A stretch of DNA of 64,000 nucleotides, taken from positions 8,275,501 to 8,339,500 of the forward strand of contig NZ_CP116413.1 of NCBI RefSeq assembly GCF_030064675.1. Direction: 5' to 3'. Shown piece after piece: positions 45,449 to 53,381 of the stretch. The notes beneath the pieces were generated by a model, which worked only from the letters and a program-made list of their open reading frames with translations, searched no databases and was not told the origin of the DNA. Both the position numbers and the translations under genes were made by a program. Within the stretch, counting starts at the first letter, position 1. Each line of letters starts with the position of its first letter. The DNA is from Crossiella sp. CA-258035 (GTDB lineage Bacteria > Actinomycetota > Actinomycetes > Mycobacteriales > Pseudonocardiaceae).

Positions 45449-47215
45449 GTGGACAACCGGCGGCTATGCGACACGTCAGTAAGGGGGTGTGCGCCACTGT
45501 CCTCGGAAACGGTCGACAGGCGGGACGGCCCCTTGCCCACGCGTTCTGAGCTCTCCGAAGCGTGGTTGGTGGGGCGTGCCCGCGAACTGTCCGCCGTCGC
45601 GCAGAACAGCGAGCTGGGCACCCAGCTCAACGCCGCCCAGGAGACCGACGAGCTGCTCACCGAGGCCCAGCGGCGCGGTGAGCCCTGGATGGTCGGCGAG
45701 ATCCTGCGCTGCGCCGCCGTGGTCCGCCTGGTCACCCCCAGCATCGCCGACGACGCGGAGCCGTTGCTGGAGGAGATGATCGCGCACACCCGCAGGCACG
45801 GGCTGCTCGTGCTGGAGGCCGACGCGCACGCGCTGTCCGGCCGCCGCGCGCTGATGGCCGACCGCGAGGACGCCGCGCTCTCCTCCATCGCCAAGGCGCT
45901 GGCCATGCTCGACGACGAACCCGCGCCGGACGCGCTGCTGCCGCGCCGCCAGTGGGACCGGCTGCTGGTCTCCGCGCTGGTCGACATCGGCCTGGTGCTC
46001 ACCCAGCTCGGCGTCTACGACATGGCCGACCGGGAGCTGGCCAAGGCCAACCAGCACATCCGGCACTCCGGCGGCCCGCACGACATCGCGGTGCACCTGA
46101 TCAACCGGGTCCGCCTGCAGCTGGGCTGGGGCCTGCGGCTGGAGCGGGTGGACAAGGACGAGGACGCGGTGGACCGCTTCGCCACCGCCTCGGCCATCGC
46201 GGTCGCGGTGGAGGGGCCGTGGCGGGAGTCGCTGTTCCCGCGCCGCACCGACCTGCCCGCGGCCGCCCAGGTGCCGGTGCTCGGCGCCGCGCACGCGCTG
46301 GCCCGGCCAGGGCTGGAGCACGTGGACCGGCTCAAGGAGCTGCTCGACGTGTCCATGTACCCGCCCGAGCTGATCATGACCTCGATCGCGCTGGCCCGCT
46401 CCCTGGCCGAGGGTGACCGGCACGAGGAGGCGCTGTTCGCGCTGACCAAGGTGCGCATGCAGCTGGAGCACGACACCTCCGAGCCCTCGCTGCGGCTGTG
46501 CCTGGTGCGCGAGTTCGCCCGGTTGTCCGGGCCGGACTCCAGGGCCACCAACACCGCGCTCTCGGAGTACGCCAACGAGCTGGAGAACGAGCTGTGGGGG
46601 CTGGCCCGCACCCGTGAGTCCACCCTGCGCACCCGGCTGGACCACGAGCGGCTGACCCGCAAGCACGGCGCGATGGCCCAGCAGGCGCTGCAGGACCCGC
46701 TCACCGGCCTGCCCAACCGGCGCGCGCTGGACGAGCGGATGGACACCCTGTTCAACGCGCCGGGCGCCTACCCGCTGTCCATCGCGCTGATCGACCTGGA
46801 CGGGTTCAAGGGCGTCAACGACCGGTACTCCCACGCCGAGGGCGACGACGTGCTGCGCGCGGTGGCCAGCACGATCAGGGACGCGCTGCGCGGGGACGAC
46901 CTGGTGGCCCGCTACGGCGGCGACGAGTTCGTGGTGCTGCTGCCGGGCGCGCCCATCTCGGCCGCCGAGGCCGCGCTGAACCGCGCGGTGGACGCGGTGG
47001 ACCGGCTGCCGGCGCACCTGTCGAGGGGGGTCACCCTCTCCATCGGCGTCGTCGCCGTGTTCCCGCAGGAAAGCCCAGGTCAGGCCCTGTCCAGGGCGGA
47101 CTCGGCGATGTACTGCGCCAAGCGCGAGGGCGGCAACCGGGTCTCCGGCGGCCCGGCCGAGGGCCCGCTGGAGAGCTACAGCCACCCCGGACTGCTCCCG
47201 CCCGTCGCCCCGTAG
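45449..47215 (+). CDS. soluble GGDEF diguanylate cyclase with helical-repeat N-terminus
   Basis: A 588-residue protein with no membrane segment. Residues 1-400 are helical and TPR-like, as in other actinobacterial GGDEF proteins that sense through protein contacts. The C-terminal GGDEF domain starts with 'QDPLTGLPNRRALDERM', has 'LIDLDGFKGVNDRYSHAEGD', and keeps an intact active site 'RYGGDEFVVLLPG' (GGDEF at residues 490-494). RGDD five residues before it is a full RxxD inhibitory site, so product inhibition by c-di-GMP is expected. GTG at 45449 is taken; TTG at 45533 is an alternative. Confidence 0.9.
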   Translation: MDNRRLCDTSVRGCAPLSSETVDRRDGPLPTRSELSEAWLVGRARELSAVAQNSELGTQLNAAQETDELLTEAQRRGEPWMVGEILRCAAVVRLVTPSIADDAEPLLEEMIAHTRRHGLLVLEADAHALSGRRALMADREDAALSSIAKALAMLDDEPAPDALLPRRQWDRLLVSALVDIGLVLTQLGVYDMADRELAKANQHIRHSGGPHDIAVHLINRVRLQLGWGLRLERVDKDEDAVDRFATASAIAVAVEGPWRESLFPRRTDLPAAAQVPVLGAAHALARPGLEHVDRLKELLDVSMYPPELIMTSIALARSLAEGDRHEEALFALTKVRMQLEHDTSEPSLRLCLVREFARLSGPDSRATNTALSEYANELENELWGLARTRESTLRTRLDHERLTRKHGAMAQQALQDPLTGLPNRRALDERMDTLFNAPGAYPLSIALIDLDGFKGVNDRYSHAEGDDVLRAVASTIRDALRGDDLVARYGGDEFVVLLPGAPISAAEAALNRAVDAVDRLPAHLSRGVTLSIGVVAVFPQESPGQALSRADSAMYCAKREGGNRVSGGPAEGPLESYSHPGLLPPVAP

Positions 47216-47295
47216 GATCGTCGGGGCGCGGCCCCCCGTCGCGGGGTGGTCCGCACCTCGACCTCCACACGACGGCAGGCAGGGAGATCCACCCC

Positions 47296-48783
47296 ATGCT
47301 CCAGGGCGACGTCGGCCCCATCACCGCGATCGTGCTCGCCGCAGGCGAAGGCACCCGCATGCGCTCGGCCACCCCGAAGGTGCTGCACCGGCTGGCCGGT
47401 CGCACCCTCGTCGAACACGCGGTGCGCGCCGCGGCCGAGCTGGGCCCGGACCACCTCGCGGTGGTGGTCGGGCACGGCAGGGAGGCGGTGCGGGACCACC
47501 TCGACACCGTCGGCAAGGCGCTGGACCGGGAGATCCGGACCGCGGTGCAGGAACAGCAGAATGGCACCGGGCACGCGGTCAGCTGCGCGCTGGAGGCGCT
47601 GCCGGCCGACCTGGCCGGGGTGGTCGTGGTGACCTACGGCGACGTGCCGCTGCTGGACGCGGAGACCCTGCGCGGCCTGCTCGCCGAGCACCGGCACGCG
47701 GGCAACGCGGTCACCGTGCTCACCGCGAAGGTGGCCGACCCGACCGGCTACGGCCGGATCGTGCGGGACACCACCGGGGTGGTGACCGCGATCGTGGAGC
47801 AGAAGGACGCCGACGAGGCGCAGCGGGCCATCCAGGAGATCAACTCCGGCGTGTACGCCTTCGACGCGGACGTGCTGCGCGGCGCGATCGGCAGGCTGTC
47901 CACCGACAACGCCCAGGGCGAGCTGTACCTGACCGACGTGCTCTCCATCGCCCGCGGCGACGGGCTACGGGTGGGCGCGCTGGTCAGCGGGGACGCCTGG
48001 CTGGTGGAGGGCGTCAACGACCGGGTGCAGCTGGCCAGGCTGGGCGCGGAGCTGAACCGGCGGCTGCTGGAGCGCTGGATGCGCGAGGGCGTCACCGTGA
48101 TCGACCCGGCCTCGGTGTGGCTGGACGCGGACGTGGTGCTGGCCCGCGATGTCACCCTGCATCCCGGCGTGCAGCTGCGCGAGGGCGTGCGGGTCGGCGA
48201 GGGCGCGGAGATCGGCCCGGACACCACGCTGGCCGACTCGGTGGTGGAGGCGGGGGCCAAGGTCATCCGCACGCACGGGTCCGGCGCGGTGATCGGGGAG
48301 AACGCCGTGGTCGGGCCGTTCGCCTACCTGCGGCCGGGCAGCAGGCTCGGGGTCAAGGGCAAGATCGGCGCGTTCGTGGAGACCAAGAACGCGACCATCG
48401 GCGAGGGCTCCAAGGTGCCGCATCTCACGTACGTGGGGGACGCCACGATCGGTGAGTTCTCCAACATCGGCGCCGCTTCAGTTTTCGTGAACTACGACGG
48501 CGTCAGCAAGCACCACACGACGATCGGCTCGCACTGCCGCACGGGCTCGGACACCATGTTCATCGCGCCTGTGACCATTGGCGATGGGGCCTACACGGCG
48601 GCCGGGTCGGTGATCACCAACGACGTGCCGCCGGGGGCCATGGCGGTGGCAAGGGCCAAGCAGCGGAACATCACCGGATGGGTGGAGCGCAAGCGCCCCG
48701 GCACCGCCGCGGCTGATGCTGCCGCGCGAGCACTCGCTGTCACCAGCGATGATGGGGGCAAACACCAGCCAAACGGGGAGTGA
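47296..48783 (+). CDS. glmU: bifunctional GlmU (GlcNAc-1-P uridyltransferase / GlcN-1-P acetyltransferase)
   Basis: A 495-residue enzyme for the last two steps to UDP-GlcNAc, the cell-wall precursor. The N-terminal pyrophosphorylase has 'AIVLAAGEGTRMRSATPKVL', 'QEQQNGTGHAV' and 'VVVTYGDVPLL'; the C-terminal left-handed beta-helix acetyltransferase has 'VGPFAYLRPGSRLG', 'GAFVETKNATIGEGSKVPHL', 'TYVGDATIGEFSNIGAASVF' and 'NYDGVSKHHTTIG', with the catalytic His. The C-terminal tail extends beyond the E. coli protein, as in mycobacteria. Upstream of prs by 1 nt. Confidence 0.97.
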   Translation: MLQGDVGPITAIVLAAGEGTRMRSATPKVLHRLAGRTLVEHAVRAAAELGPDHLAVVVGHGREAVRDHLDTVGKALDREIRTAVQEQQNGTGHAVSCALEALPADLAGVVVVTYGDVPLLDAETLRGLLAEHRHAGNAVTVLTAKVADPTGYGRIVRDTTGVVTAIVEQKDADEAQRAIQEINSGVYAFDADVLRGAIGRLSTDNAQGELYLTDVLSIARGDGLRVGALVSGDAWLVEGVNDRVQLARLGAELNRRLLERWMREGVTVIDPASVWLDADVVLARDVTLHPGVQLREGVRVGEGAEIGPDTTLADSVVEAGAKVIRTHGSGAVIGENAVVGPFAYLRPGSRLGVKGKIGAFVETKNATIGEGSKVPHLTYVGDATIGEFSNIGAASVFVNYDGVSKHHTTIGSHCRTGSDTMFIAPVTIGDGAYTAAGSVITNDVPPGAMAVARAKQRNITGWVERKRPGTAAADAAARALAVTSDDGGKHQPNGE

Positions 48784-48784
48784 A

Positions 48785-49771
48785 ATGACCGTGAGCGCGA
48801 TGTCGGCGACCCCCAAGAAGAGCTTGATGCTCTTCTCCGGGCGCAGCCACCCCGAGTTGGCCGACGAGGTGGCCAAGCACCTGGACGTGACGGTGACCCC
48901 GCAGGCGGCCTACGAGTTCGCCAACGGAGAGATCTTCGTCCGGTTCGAGGAGTCGGTGCGCGGGTGCGACGCGTTCGTCATCCAGAGCCACTGCGAGCCG
49001 ATCAACACCTGGGTGATGGAACAGCTGATCATGGTGGACGCGCTCAAGCGCGCCAGCGCCAAGCGGATCACCGTGATCATGCCGTTCTACCCGTACGCCA
49101 GGCAGGACAAGAAGCACCGCGGCCGGGAGCCGATCTCGGCCCGGCTGATCGCCGACCTGTTCAAGGTGGCCGGGGCTGACCGGATCATGACCGTGGACCT
49201 GCACACCGCGCAGATCCAGGGCTTCTTCGACGGTCCGGTGGACCACCTGCTGGCGATGCGGCTGCTCGCCGACTACGTGGGCGAGAAGTACTCGGGACGG
49301 GACATCACGGTCGTCTCCCCCGACTCCGGCCGCACCAAGCTCGCGGAGAAGTGGGCGGACACCCTCGGCGGCTGCCCGATCGCGTTCATCCACAAGACCC
49401 GCGACCCGCTCAAGCCGAACGAGGTGGTGGCCAACCGGGTGGTCGGCGAGGTGCGCGGGCGGCTGTGCGTGGTGATCGACGACATGGTCGACACCGGCGG
49501 CACCATCGCCAAGGCAGCCGACCAGCTGCGGGCCGAGGGCGCGGCGGACGTGATCATCGCGGCCACCCACGGCATCCTCAGCAACAACGCGCCGAAGAAG
49601 CTCACCGAGTGCGGCGCCAGCGAGGTCATCTTCACCAACACGCTGCCCATCCCGCCGGAGAAGCAGTTCCCCGGCCTGAAGGTGCTCAGCATCGCCCCGC
49701 TGCTGGCCAAGGCCATCCACGCGGTGTTCGAGGACGGCTCGGTGACCAGCCTGTTCGACGGTCACGCCTGA
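48785..49771 (+). CDS. prs: ribose-phosphate pyrophosphokinase
   Basis: A 328-residue enzyme that makes PRPP from ribose-5-phosphate and ATP for nucleotide, His and Trp synthesis. Motifs: 'LMLFSGRSHPELADEVA', 'FANGEIFVRFEESVRGCD', 'PFYPYARQDKKHRGREPISA' (ATP flap), 'VDLHTAQIQGFF' (metal site), 'VVSPDSGRTKLAEKWAD' and the PRPP loop 'CVVIDDMVDTGGTIAKAADQ'. ATG at 48785 follows glmU by 1 nt, the standard actinobacterial glmU-prs operon. A hairpin follows at 49793. Confidence 0.97.
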   Translation: MTVSAMSATPKKSLMLFSGRSHPELADEVAKHLDVTVTPQAAYEFANGEIFVRFEESVRGCDAFVIQSHCEPINTWVMEQLIMVDALKRASAKRITVIMPFYPYARQDKKHRGREPISARLIADLFKVAGADRIMTVDLHTAQIQGFFDGPVDHLLAMRLLADYVGEKYSGRDITVVSPDSGRTKLAEKWADTLGGCPIAFIHKTRDPLKPNEVVANRVVGEVRGRLCVVIDDMVDTGGTIAKAADQLRAEGAADVIIAATHGILSNNAPKKLTECGASEVIFTNTLPIPPEKQFPGLKVLSIAPLLAKAIHAVFEDGSVTSLFDGHA

Positions 49772-49792
49772 GCCTTCCCGGCTCGTTCCGTC

Positions 49793-49830
49793 ACGCGCCG
49801 GGCGCCCCCTCGCAGGGGTGCCCGGCGCGT
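49793..49830 (+). terminator. hairpin after prs
   Basis: ACGCGCCGGGC-G-CCCC (49793-49808) pairs with GGGG-T-GCCCGGCGCGT (49815-49830) around a 6-nt loop with one mismatch, then GTTTCG. It starts 22 nt past the prs stop. Confidence 0.75.
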
Positions 49831-49879
49831 GTTTCGTAAGGGGCGTCTGGCCGGAGGACCCGGATGGCGGTACCCCCGA

Positions 49880-50077
49880 TTGGGACCTGCGGCCCGTACA
49901 GGCATACACTGGTTGGGTTGCCTCGGCGAGGGTGTTCTTCTCGCGGCTCCGTGATCGACGCGGCGGCGTTCAATCGCCGCGCGTTGTCATTTCTTTGCCG
50001 CGCTGGGTACGCCGCCGCAGGTCACCACACACGACTGAGATTTATTCTGCCCGACGTCATGCAAGGAGAGCATCGCC
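49880..50077 (+). promoter_or_regulatory. promoter and leader of the ribosomal protein L25 gene
   Basis: TTGGGA (49880-49885) and TACACT (49905-49910) with a 19-nt spacer are a plausible sigma70-type promoter. The leader then holds a 7-bp hairpin (CGCGGCG 49959-49965 / CGCCGCG 49975-49981) followed by a T-rich stretch (GTTGTCATTTCTTT), which looks like an attenuator, and AAGGAGAG just before the start at 50078. No other gene lies between prs and L25. Confidence 0.45.
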
Positions 50078-50686
50078 GTGTCCGAGGTCCGTCTCGCAGC
50101 TGAGCCGCGCACCGAGTTCGGCAAGGGCGCCGCTCGCCGTACCCGCCGCGCTGGAAAAATTCCCGCGGTGCTTTACGGCCACGGCTCCGATCCGAAGCAC
50201 GTAGCCCTTCCGGCCCTGGAGTTCGCCCGCGTCGTGCGTGAGCACGGCACCAACGCGGTGCTGACCCTGGACCTGGGCGGTGCCGCCAACGAACTGGCGC
50301 TCACCAAGACCGTCACCACCCACCCGCTGAAGAACTACATCGAGCACGTCGACCTGCTGCTGGTCAAGCGGGGCGAGAAGGTCACCGTCGAGGTGCTGCT
50401 GGTCATCACCGGCGACGCCGTGCCCGGTGCCCTGGTCACCCAGGAGATCTCCCAGCTCCTGGTCGAGGCCGACGCGCTGAACATCCCCGAGCAGGTCGAG
50501 GTCTCGATCGCGGGCGTCCAGCCGGGCACCCAGATCCACGCCTCGGACGTGGTCCTGCCCGAGGGCGTGACCCTGGGCATCGACCCGGAGGCCCTCGTGG
50601 TCAACGTGGTCGCCGCGCCGACCGCCGAGCAGATGGAGGGTGGCGCCGAGGAAACGGCCGCCGCCGCCGAAACCACCGAGAGCTGA
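50078..50686 (+). CDS. rplY: 50S ribosomal protein L25/general stress protein Ctc
   Basis: A 202-residue 5S rRNA-binding protein with the N-terminal L25 domain ('[20 protein letters not shown]', '[11 protein letters not shown]') and the C-terminal TL5/CTC beta domain ('[20 protein letters not shown]', '[19 protein letters not shown]'). The tail is Ala/Glu-rich, as in other actinobacteria. GTG at 50078 has AAGGAGAG upstream. It precedes pth, the common rplY-pth pair. Confidence 0.96.
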   Translation: MSEVRLAAEPRTEFGKGAARRTRRAGKIPAVLYGHGSDPKHVALPALEFARVVREHGTNAVLTLDLGGAANELALTKTVTTHPLKNYIEHVDLLLVKRGEKVTVEVLLVITGDAVPGALVTQEISQLLVEADALNIPEQVEVSIAGVQPGTQIHASDVVLPEGVTLGIDPEALVVNVVAAPTAEQMEGGAEETAAAAETTES

Positions 50687-50769
50687 GCCCTCGACGTCGG
50701 GCATCATGCTGGACGGCGCGCTGCCCCACCGGGGCGGCGCGCCGTTGGCATCTTCCAGGAGGGACACCG

Positions 50770-51348
50770 GTGAGCGAGGACGACCTGTTGCTGGTGGTGG
50801 GTCTGGGCAACCCCGGCCCGCAGTACGAGGGCAACCGGCACAACATCGGCTTCCTGGTGCTGGACGAGCTGGCCGGCCGGACCGGCGGCAAGTTCAAGTC
50901 GCACAAGGGCGGCGCATCCGTGCTGGAGGGCAGGCTGGGCGGCGCCAGGGTGGTGCTGGCCAAGCCGCGCTCCTACATGAACCTCTCCGGCGGCGCGGTC
51001 GCGGGCACCGCGCGCTTCTACAAGGTCGACCCGGCCCGGATCGTGGTCGTGCACGACGAGCTGGACCTGCCCTTCGGCACCATCCGGCTCAAGCTCGGCG
51101 GTGGCGAGAACGGCCACAACGGACTCCGGTCCATCTCCAAGTCGCTGGCCACCAAGGACTACCTGCGGGCCCGCTTCGGCATCGGCCGCCCGCCCGGCCG
51201 CCAGGACCCGGCCGACTTCGTGCTGAAGGACTTCTCCAGCGTGGAGCGCAAGGAGCTGGCGTTCCTGATCGACCAGTGCGCGGACGCGGTCGAGTCACTG
51301 GCCGCCGAGGGTCTGGAAGCCGCGCAGAACCGCTTCCACGCGCTCTAG
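50770..51348 (+). CDS. pth: peptidyl-tRNA hydrolase
   Basis: A 192-residue enzyme that frees tRNA from dropped-off peptidyl-tRNA. '[20 protein letters not shown]' holds the Asn and catalytic His, '[15 protein letters not shown]' and '[18 protein letters not shown]' (Asp) are conserved, and '[20 protein letters not shown]' contacts tRNA. GTG at 50770 has AGGAGGG upstream. The stop is shared with the convergent acyl-AMP ligase gene in a CTAG tetranucleotide. Confidence 0.97.
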   Translation: MSEDDLLLVVGLGNPGPQYEGNRHNIGFLVLDELAGRTGGKFKSHKGGASVLEGRLGGARVVLAKPRSYMNLSGGAVAGTARFYKVDPARIVVVHDELDLPFGTIRLKLGGGENGHNGLRSISKSLATKDYLRARFGIGRPPGRQDPADFVLKDFSSVERKELAFLIDQCADAVESLAAEGLEAAQNRFHAL

Positions 51349-52931
51349 GCCAGCCACTCCGCCAGTCGCTCGCGGACCTCGCTGCGGCGCAGCTTGCCCG
51401 AGGGCGTCTTGGGCAGCTCGCCCGGCGGCAGCACCACCACCGCGTTCGGCCGCACGCCCAGGGCGTGCACGACCTCGGCGGCCACGTCCTTGCGGATCCG
51501 CCGCTCCACCTCGGCCTCGCCCGCCCTGCGTGACTCGACCACCACGGCCAGCCGTTCCCGTCCGTTGCCCGCCCAGCGCACCGCGACCGCGTTGCCGGCG
51601 CGCACGTCCTTGGCGGCGCAGGCGGCCCGTTCCACGTCGGTGGGGTAGATGTTGCGGCCGCCCAGGATGATCACGTCCTTGCGCCGGCCGCAGACCACCA
51701 CCTGGCCGCCTGCCAGGTAGCCCTCGTCGCCGGTGGCCAGCCAGCCCTCGGCGTCCTGGGTGGCCAGCGGGCCGTGCACGGTCAGGTAGCCCGCGGTCAC
51801 CGCGTCGCCGCGGACCTGGAGCTCGCCGATCTCGTGCTCGGGCAGCACCCGGCCGTCCTCGCCCACCGCGCGCACTTGAAGTCCGGGCAGCGGCGGGCCG
51901 AGCAGCGGGAAGCCGCGCACCTCGTCCACGGCCACGCCGGTCTCCAGTGGCGCGAAGGACACCGCGAGGGTGGCCTCGGCCATGCCGTAGGCGCACAGCA
52001 CGCACTCCGGGCGCATGCCGAAACGGCCGCCCTGCTTGGTGAACTCCTGCATCACGTCCGGGTCGATGGGTTCGGCCCCGCTGAGCGCGATCCGCAGCCG
52101 GGACAGGTCGAACCGGTCCTGGTCGTCCACTTTGGACAGTTGCCGGGCGAAGACCGCGTAGCCGAAGTTGGGCGCGGCGGTGATGGTGCCGCGGTAGGTG
52201 GTGATCAGCTCGGGCCAGACCAGCGGCGAGCGCAGGAAGTCCACCGGGGTGATCTTGACCAGCTCCATGCCCACGGTCATCGGCACGGTGAGGAAGCCGA
52301 CCATGCCCATGTCGTGGAACAGCGGCAGCCAGGACACCATCACGTCGGTCTCCGGCGCCAGCCCGGCCGCGGTGTGCATGGCCCGGATGTTGGCGATCAG
52401 GTTGGCGTGGCTGATCACCACCGCCTTGGGCTCGGCGGTGGAGCCGCTGGTGAGCTGGAGCAGCGCCGCGTCCTCCTCGTCGACGAGCACCGGCTCAGCG
52501 GGCGCACCAAGAGCGAGCTCCACCACCGGCAGCACCCGGATGCCGTTGTCCCGCAAGGGTTCGGCCAGTGCGGCGAAGGTCTCGTCCAGCACCACCGTGC
52601 GGGCGCTGATCATGCCGAGGGTGCGCACGGTGTCCGCGGCCCAGGCCACCAGGTCGGTGCGCGGGGTCGGCTGGTGCAGCATGGTCACGCTGGCCCCGCT
52701 CAGCCAGATGCCCTGCACCGCCTGGGCGATCAGCGCGGGATCGGCGGCCAGCACACCCACCGCGTCCCGAGGCGCGACCCCGGCGGCCAGCAGCGCGCCG
52801 GCGATCCGGCGGGCTTGCTGGTGGACCTCCGACCAGGTGCGGCGGATCGGCGCCTGCGGGGCGCCCGTGGTGATCCCGCGCTGGGTCTCCGCCGCCGCGG
52901 TCGCGACCATCGTCTCAACGAACCGGCTCAC
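51345..52931 (-). CDS. fatty acyl-AMP ligase/acyl-CoA synthetase family protein
   Basis: A 528-residue adenylating enzyme. '[19 protein letters not shown]' is the P-loop-like motif A3, '[15 protein letters not shown]' is typical of fatty acyl-AMP ligases, and '[14 protein letters not shown]', '[20 protein letters not shown]' and the C-terminal catalytic Lys in '[16 protein letters not shown]' follow. It activates a fatty acid as acyl-AMP; FAAL members pass it to a carrier protein rather than CoA. No carrier protein or polyketide synthase gene is nearby, so the acceptor is unknown. GTG at 52931. Confidence 0.9.
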   Translation of the reverse strand: MSRFVETMVATAAAETQRGITTGAPQAPIRRTWSEVHQQARRIAGALLAAGVAPRDAVGVLAADPALIAQAVQGIWLSGASVTMLHQPTPRTDLVAWAADTVRTLGMISARTVVLDETFAALAEPLRDNGIRVLPVVELALGAPAEPVLVDEEDAALLQLTSGSTAEPKAVVISHANLIANIRAMHTAAGLAPETDVMVSWLPLFHDMGMVGFLTVPMTVGMELVKITPVDFLRSPLVWPELITTYRGTITAAPNFGYAVFARQLSKVDDQDRFDLSRLRIALSGAEPIDPDVMQEFTKQGGRFGMRPECVLCAYGMAEATLAVSFAPLETGVAVDEVRGFPLLGPPLPGLQVRAVGEDGRVLPEHEIGELQVRGDAVTAGYLTVHGPLATQDAEGWLATGDEGYLAGGQVVVCGRRKDVIILGGRNIYPTDVERAACAAKDVRAGNAVAVRWAGNGRERLAVVVESRRAGEAEVERRIRKDVAAEVVHALGVRPNAVVVLPPGELPKTPSGKLRRSEVRERLAEWLA

Positions 52932-52964
52932 AGCATCGAAAGTAGCGCGAGTTAGGGTCCTCCG

Positions 52965-53381
52965 GTGGTGCTGAACCGATCTTCCGCCGATACGGCCGAA
53001 CTCCTCGTCGGCACGGCCAAGAAGGTGATCGCGGACCTGAGCGAGCTCGACGCGGACGGCACGCCGAACCTCAAGGTCTACGCGGAGATGATGGCCGACC
53101 ACCCTGACCTGGCGCTCTACGAGGTCACCTTCTACCCGGAGCGCTGGGAGTCGGTGGTCGGGCGGGACGGTCCGGGCGCGGCCGAGTCGGACGTGGAGTT
53201 CGCCGCCAGGGCTGCCGAGGAGTTGCAGCAGCTGGTCCGCGAGCACCGCGGCTTCGACGCGCCGCGCTGCCCCGGCCACGAGCACGCGGTGACGCCGGTG
53301 GCCGCGGAGACCGCGCGCTGGACCTGCCCGGCGGACCCGGACCACTTCAGCGCGGCGATCGGCGAGTACCACCGGCGCTGA
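52965..53381 (+). CDS. hypothetical protein with Cys/His-rich C-terminus
   Basis: A 138-residue acidic protein that I do not recognise. It is mostly helical; the end has 'CPGHEHAV' and 'WTCPADPDHF', a Cys-x2-His ... Cys pattern that could hold a metal. It is divergent from the acyl-AMP ligase gene (33 nt) and its last 35 nt overlap the convergent regulator gene. G/C-ending codons support coding. Confidence 0.6.
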   Translation: MVLNRSSADTAELLVGTAKKVIADLSELDADGTPNLKVYAEMMADHPDLALYEVTFYPERWESVVGRDGPGAAESDVEFAARAAEELQQLVREHRGFDAPRCPGHEHAVTPVAAETARWTCPADPDHFSAAIGEYHRR

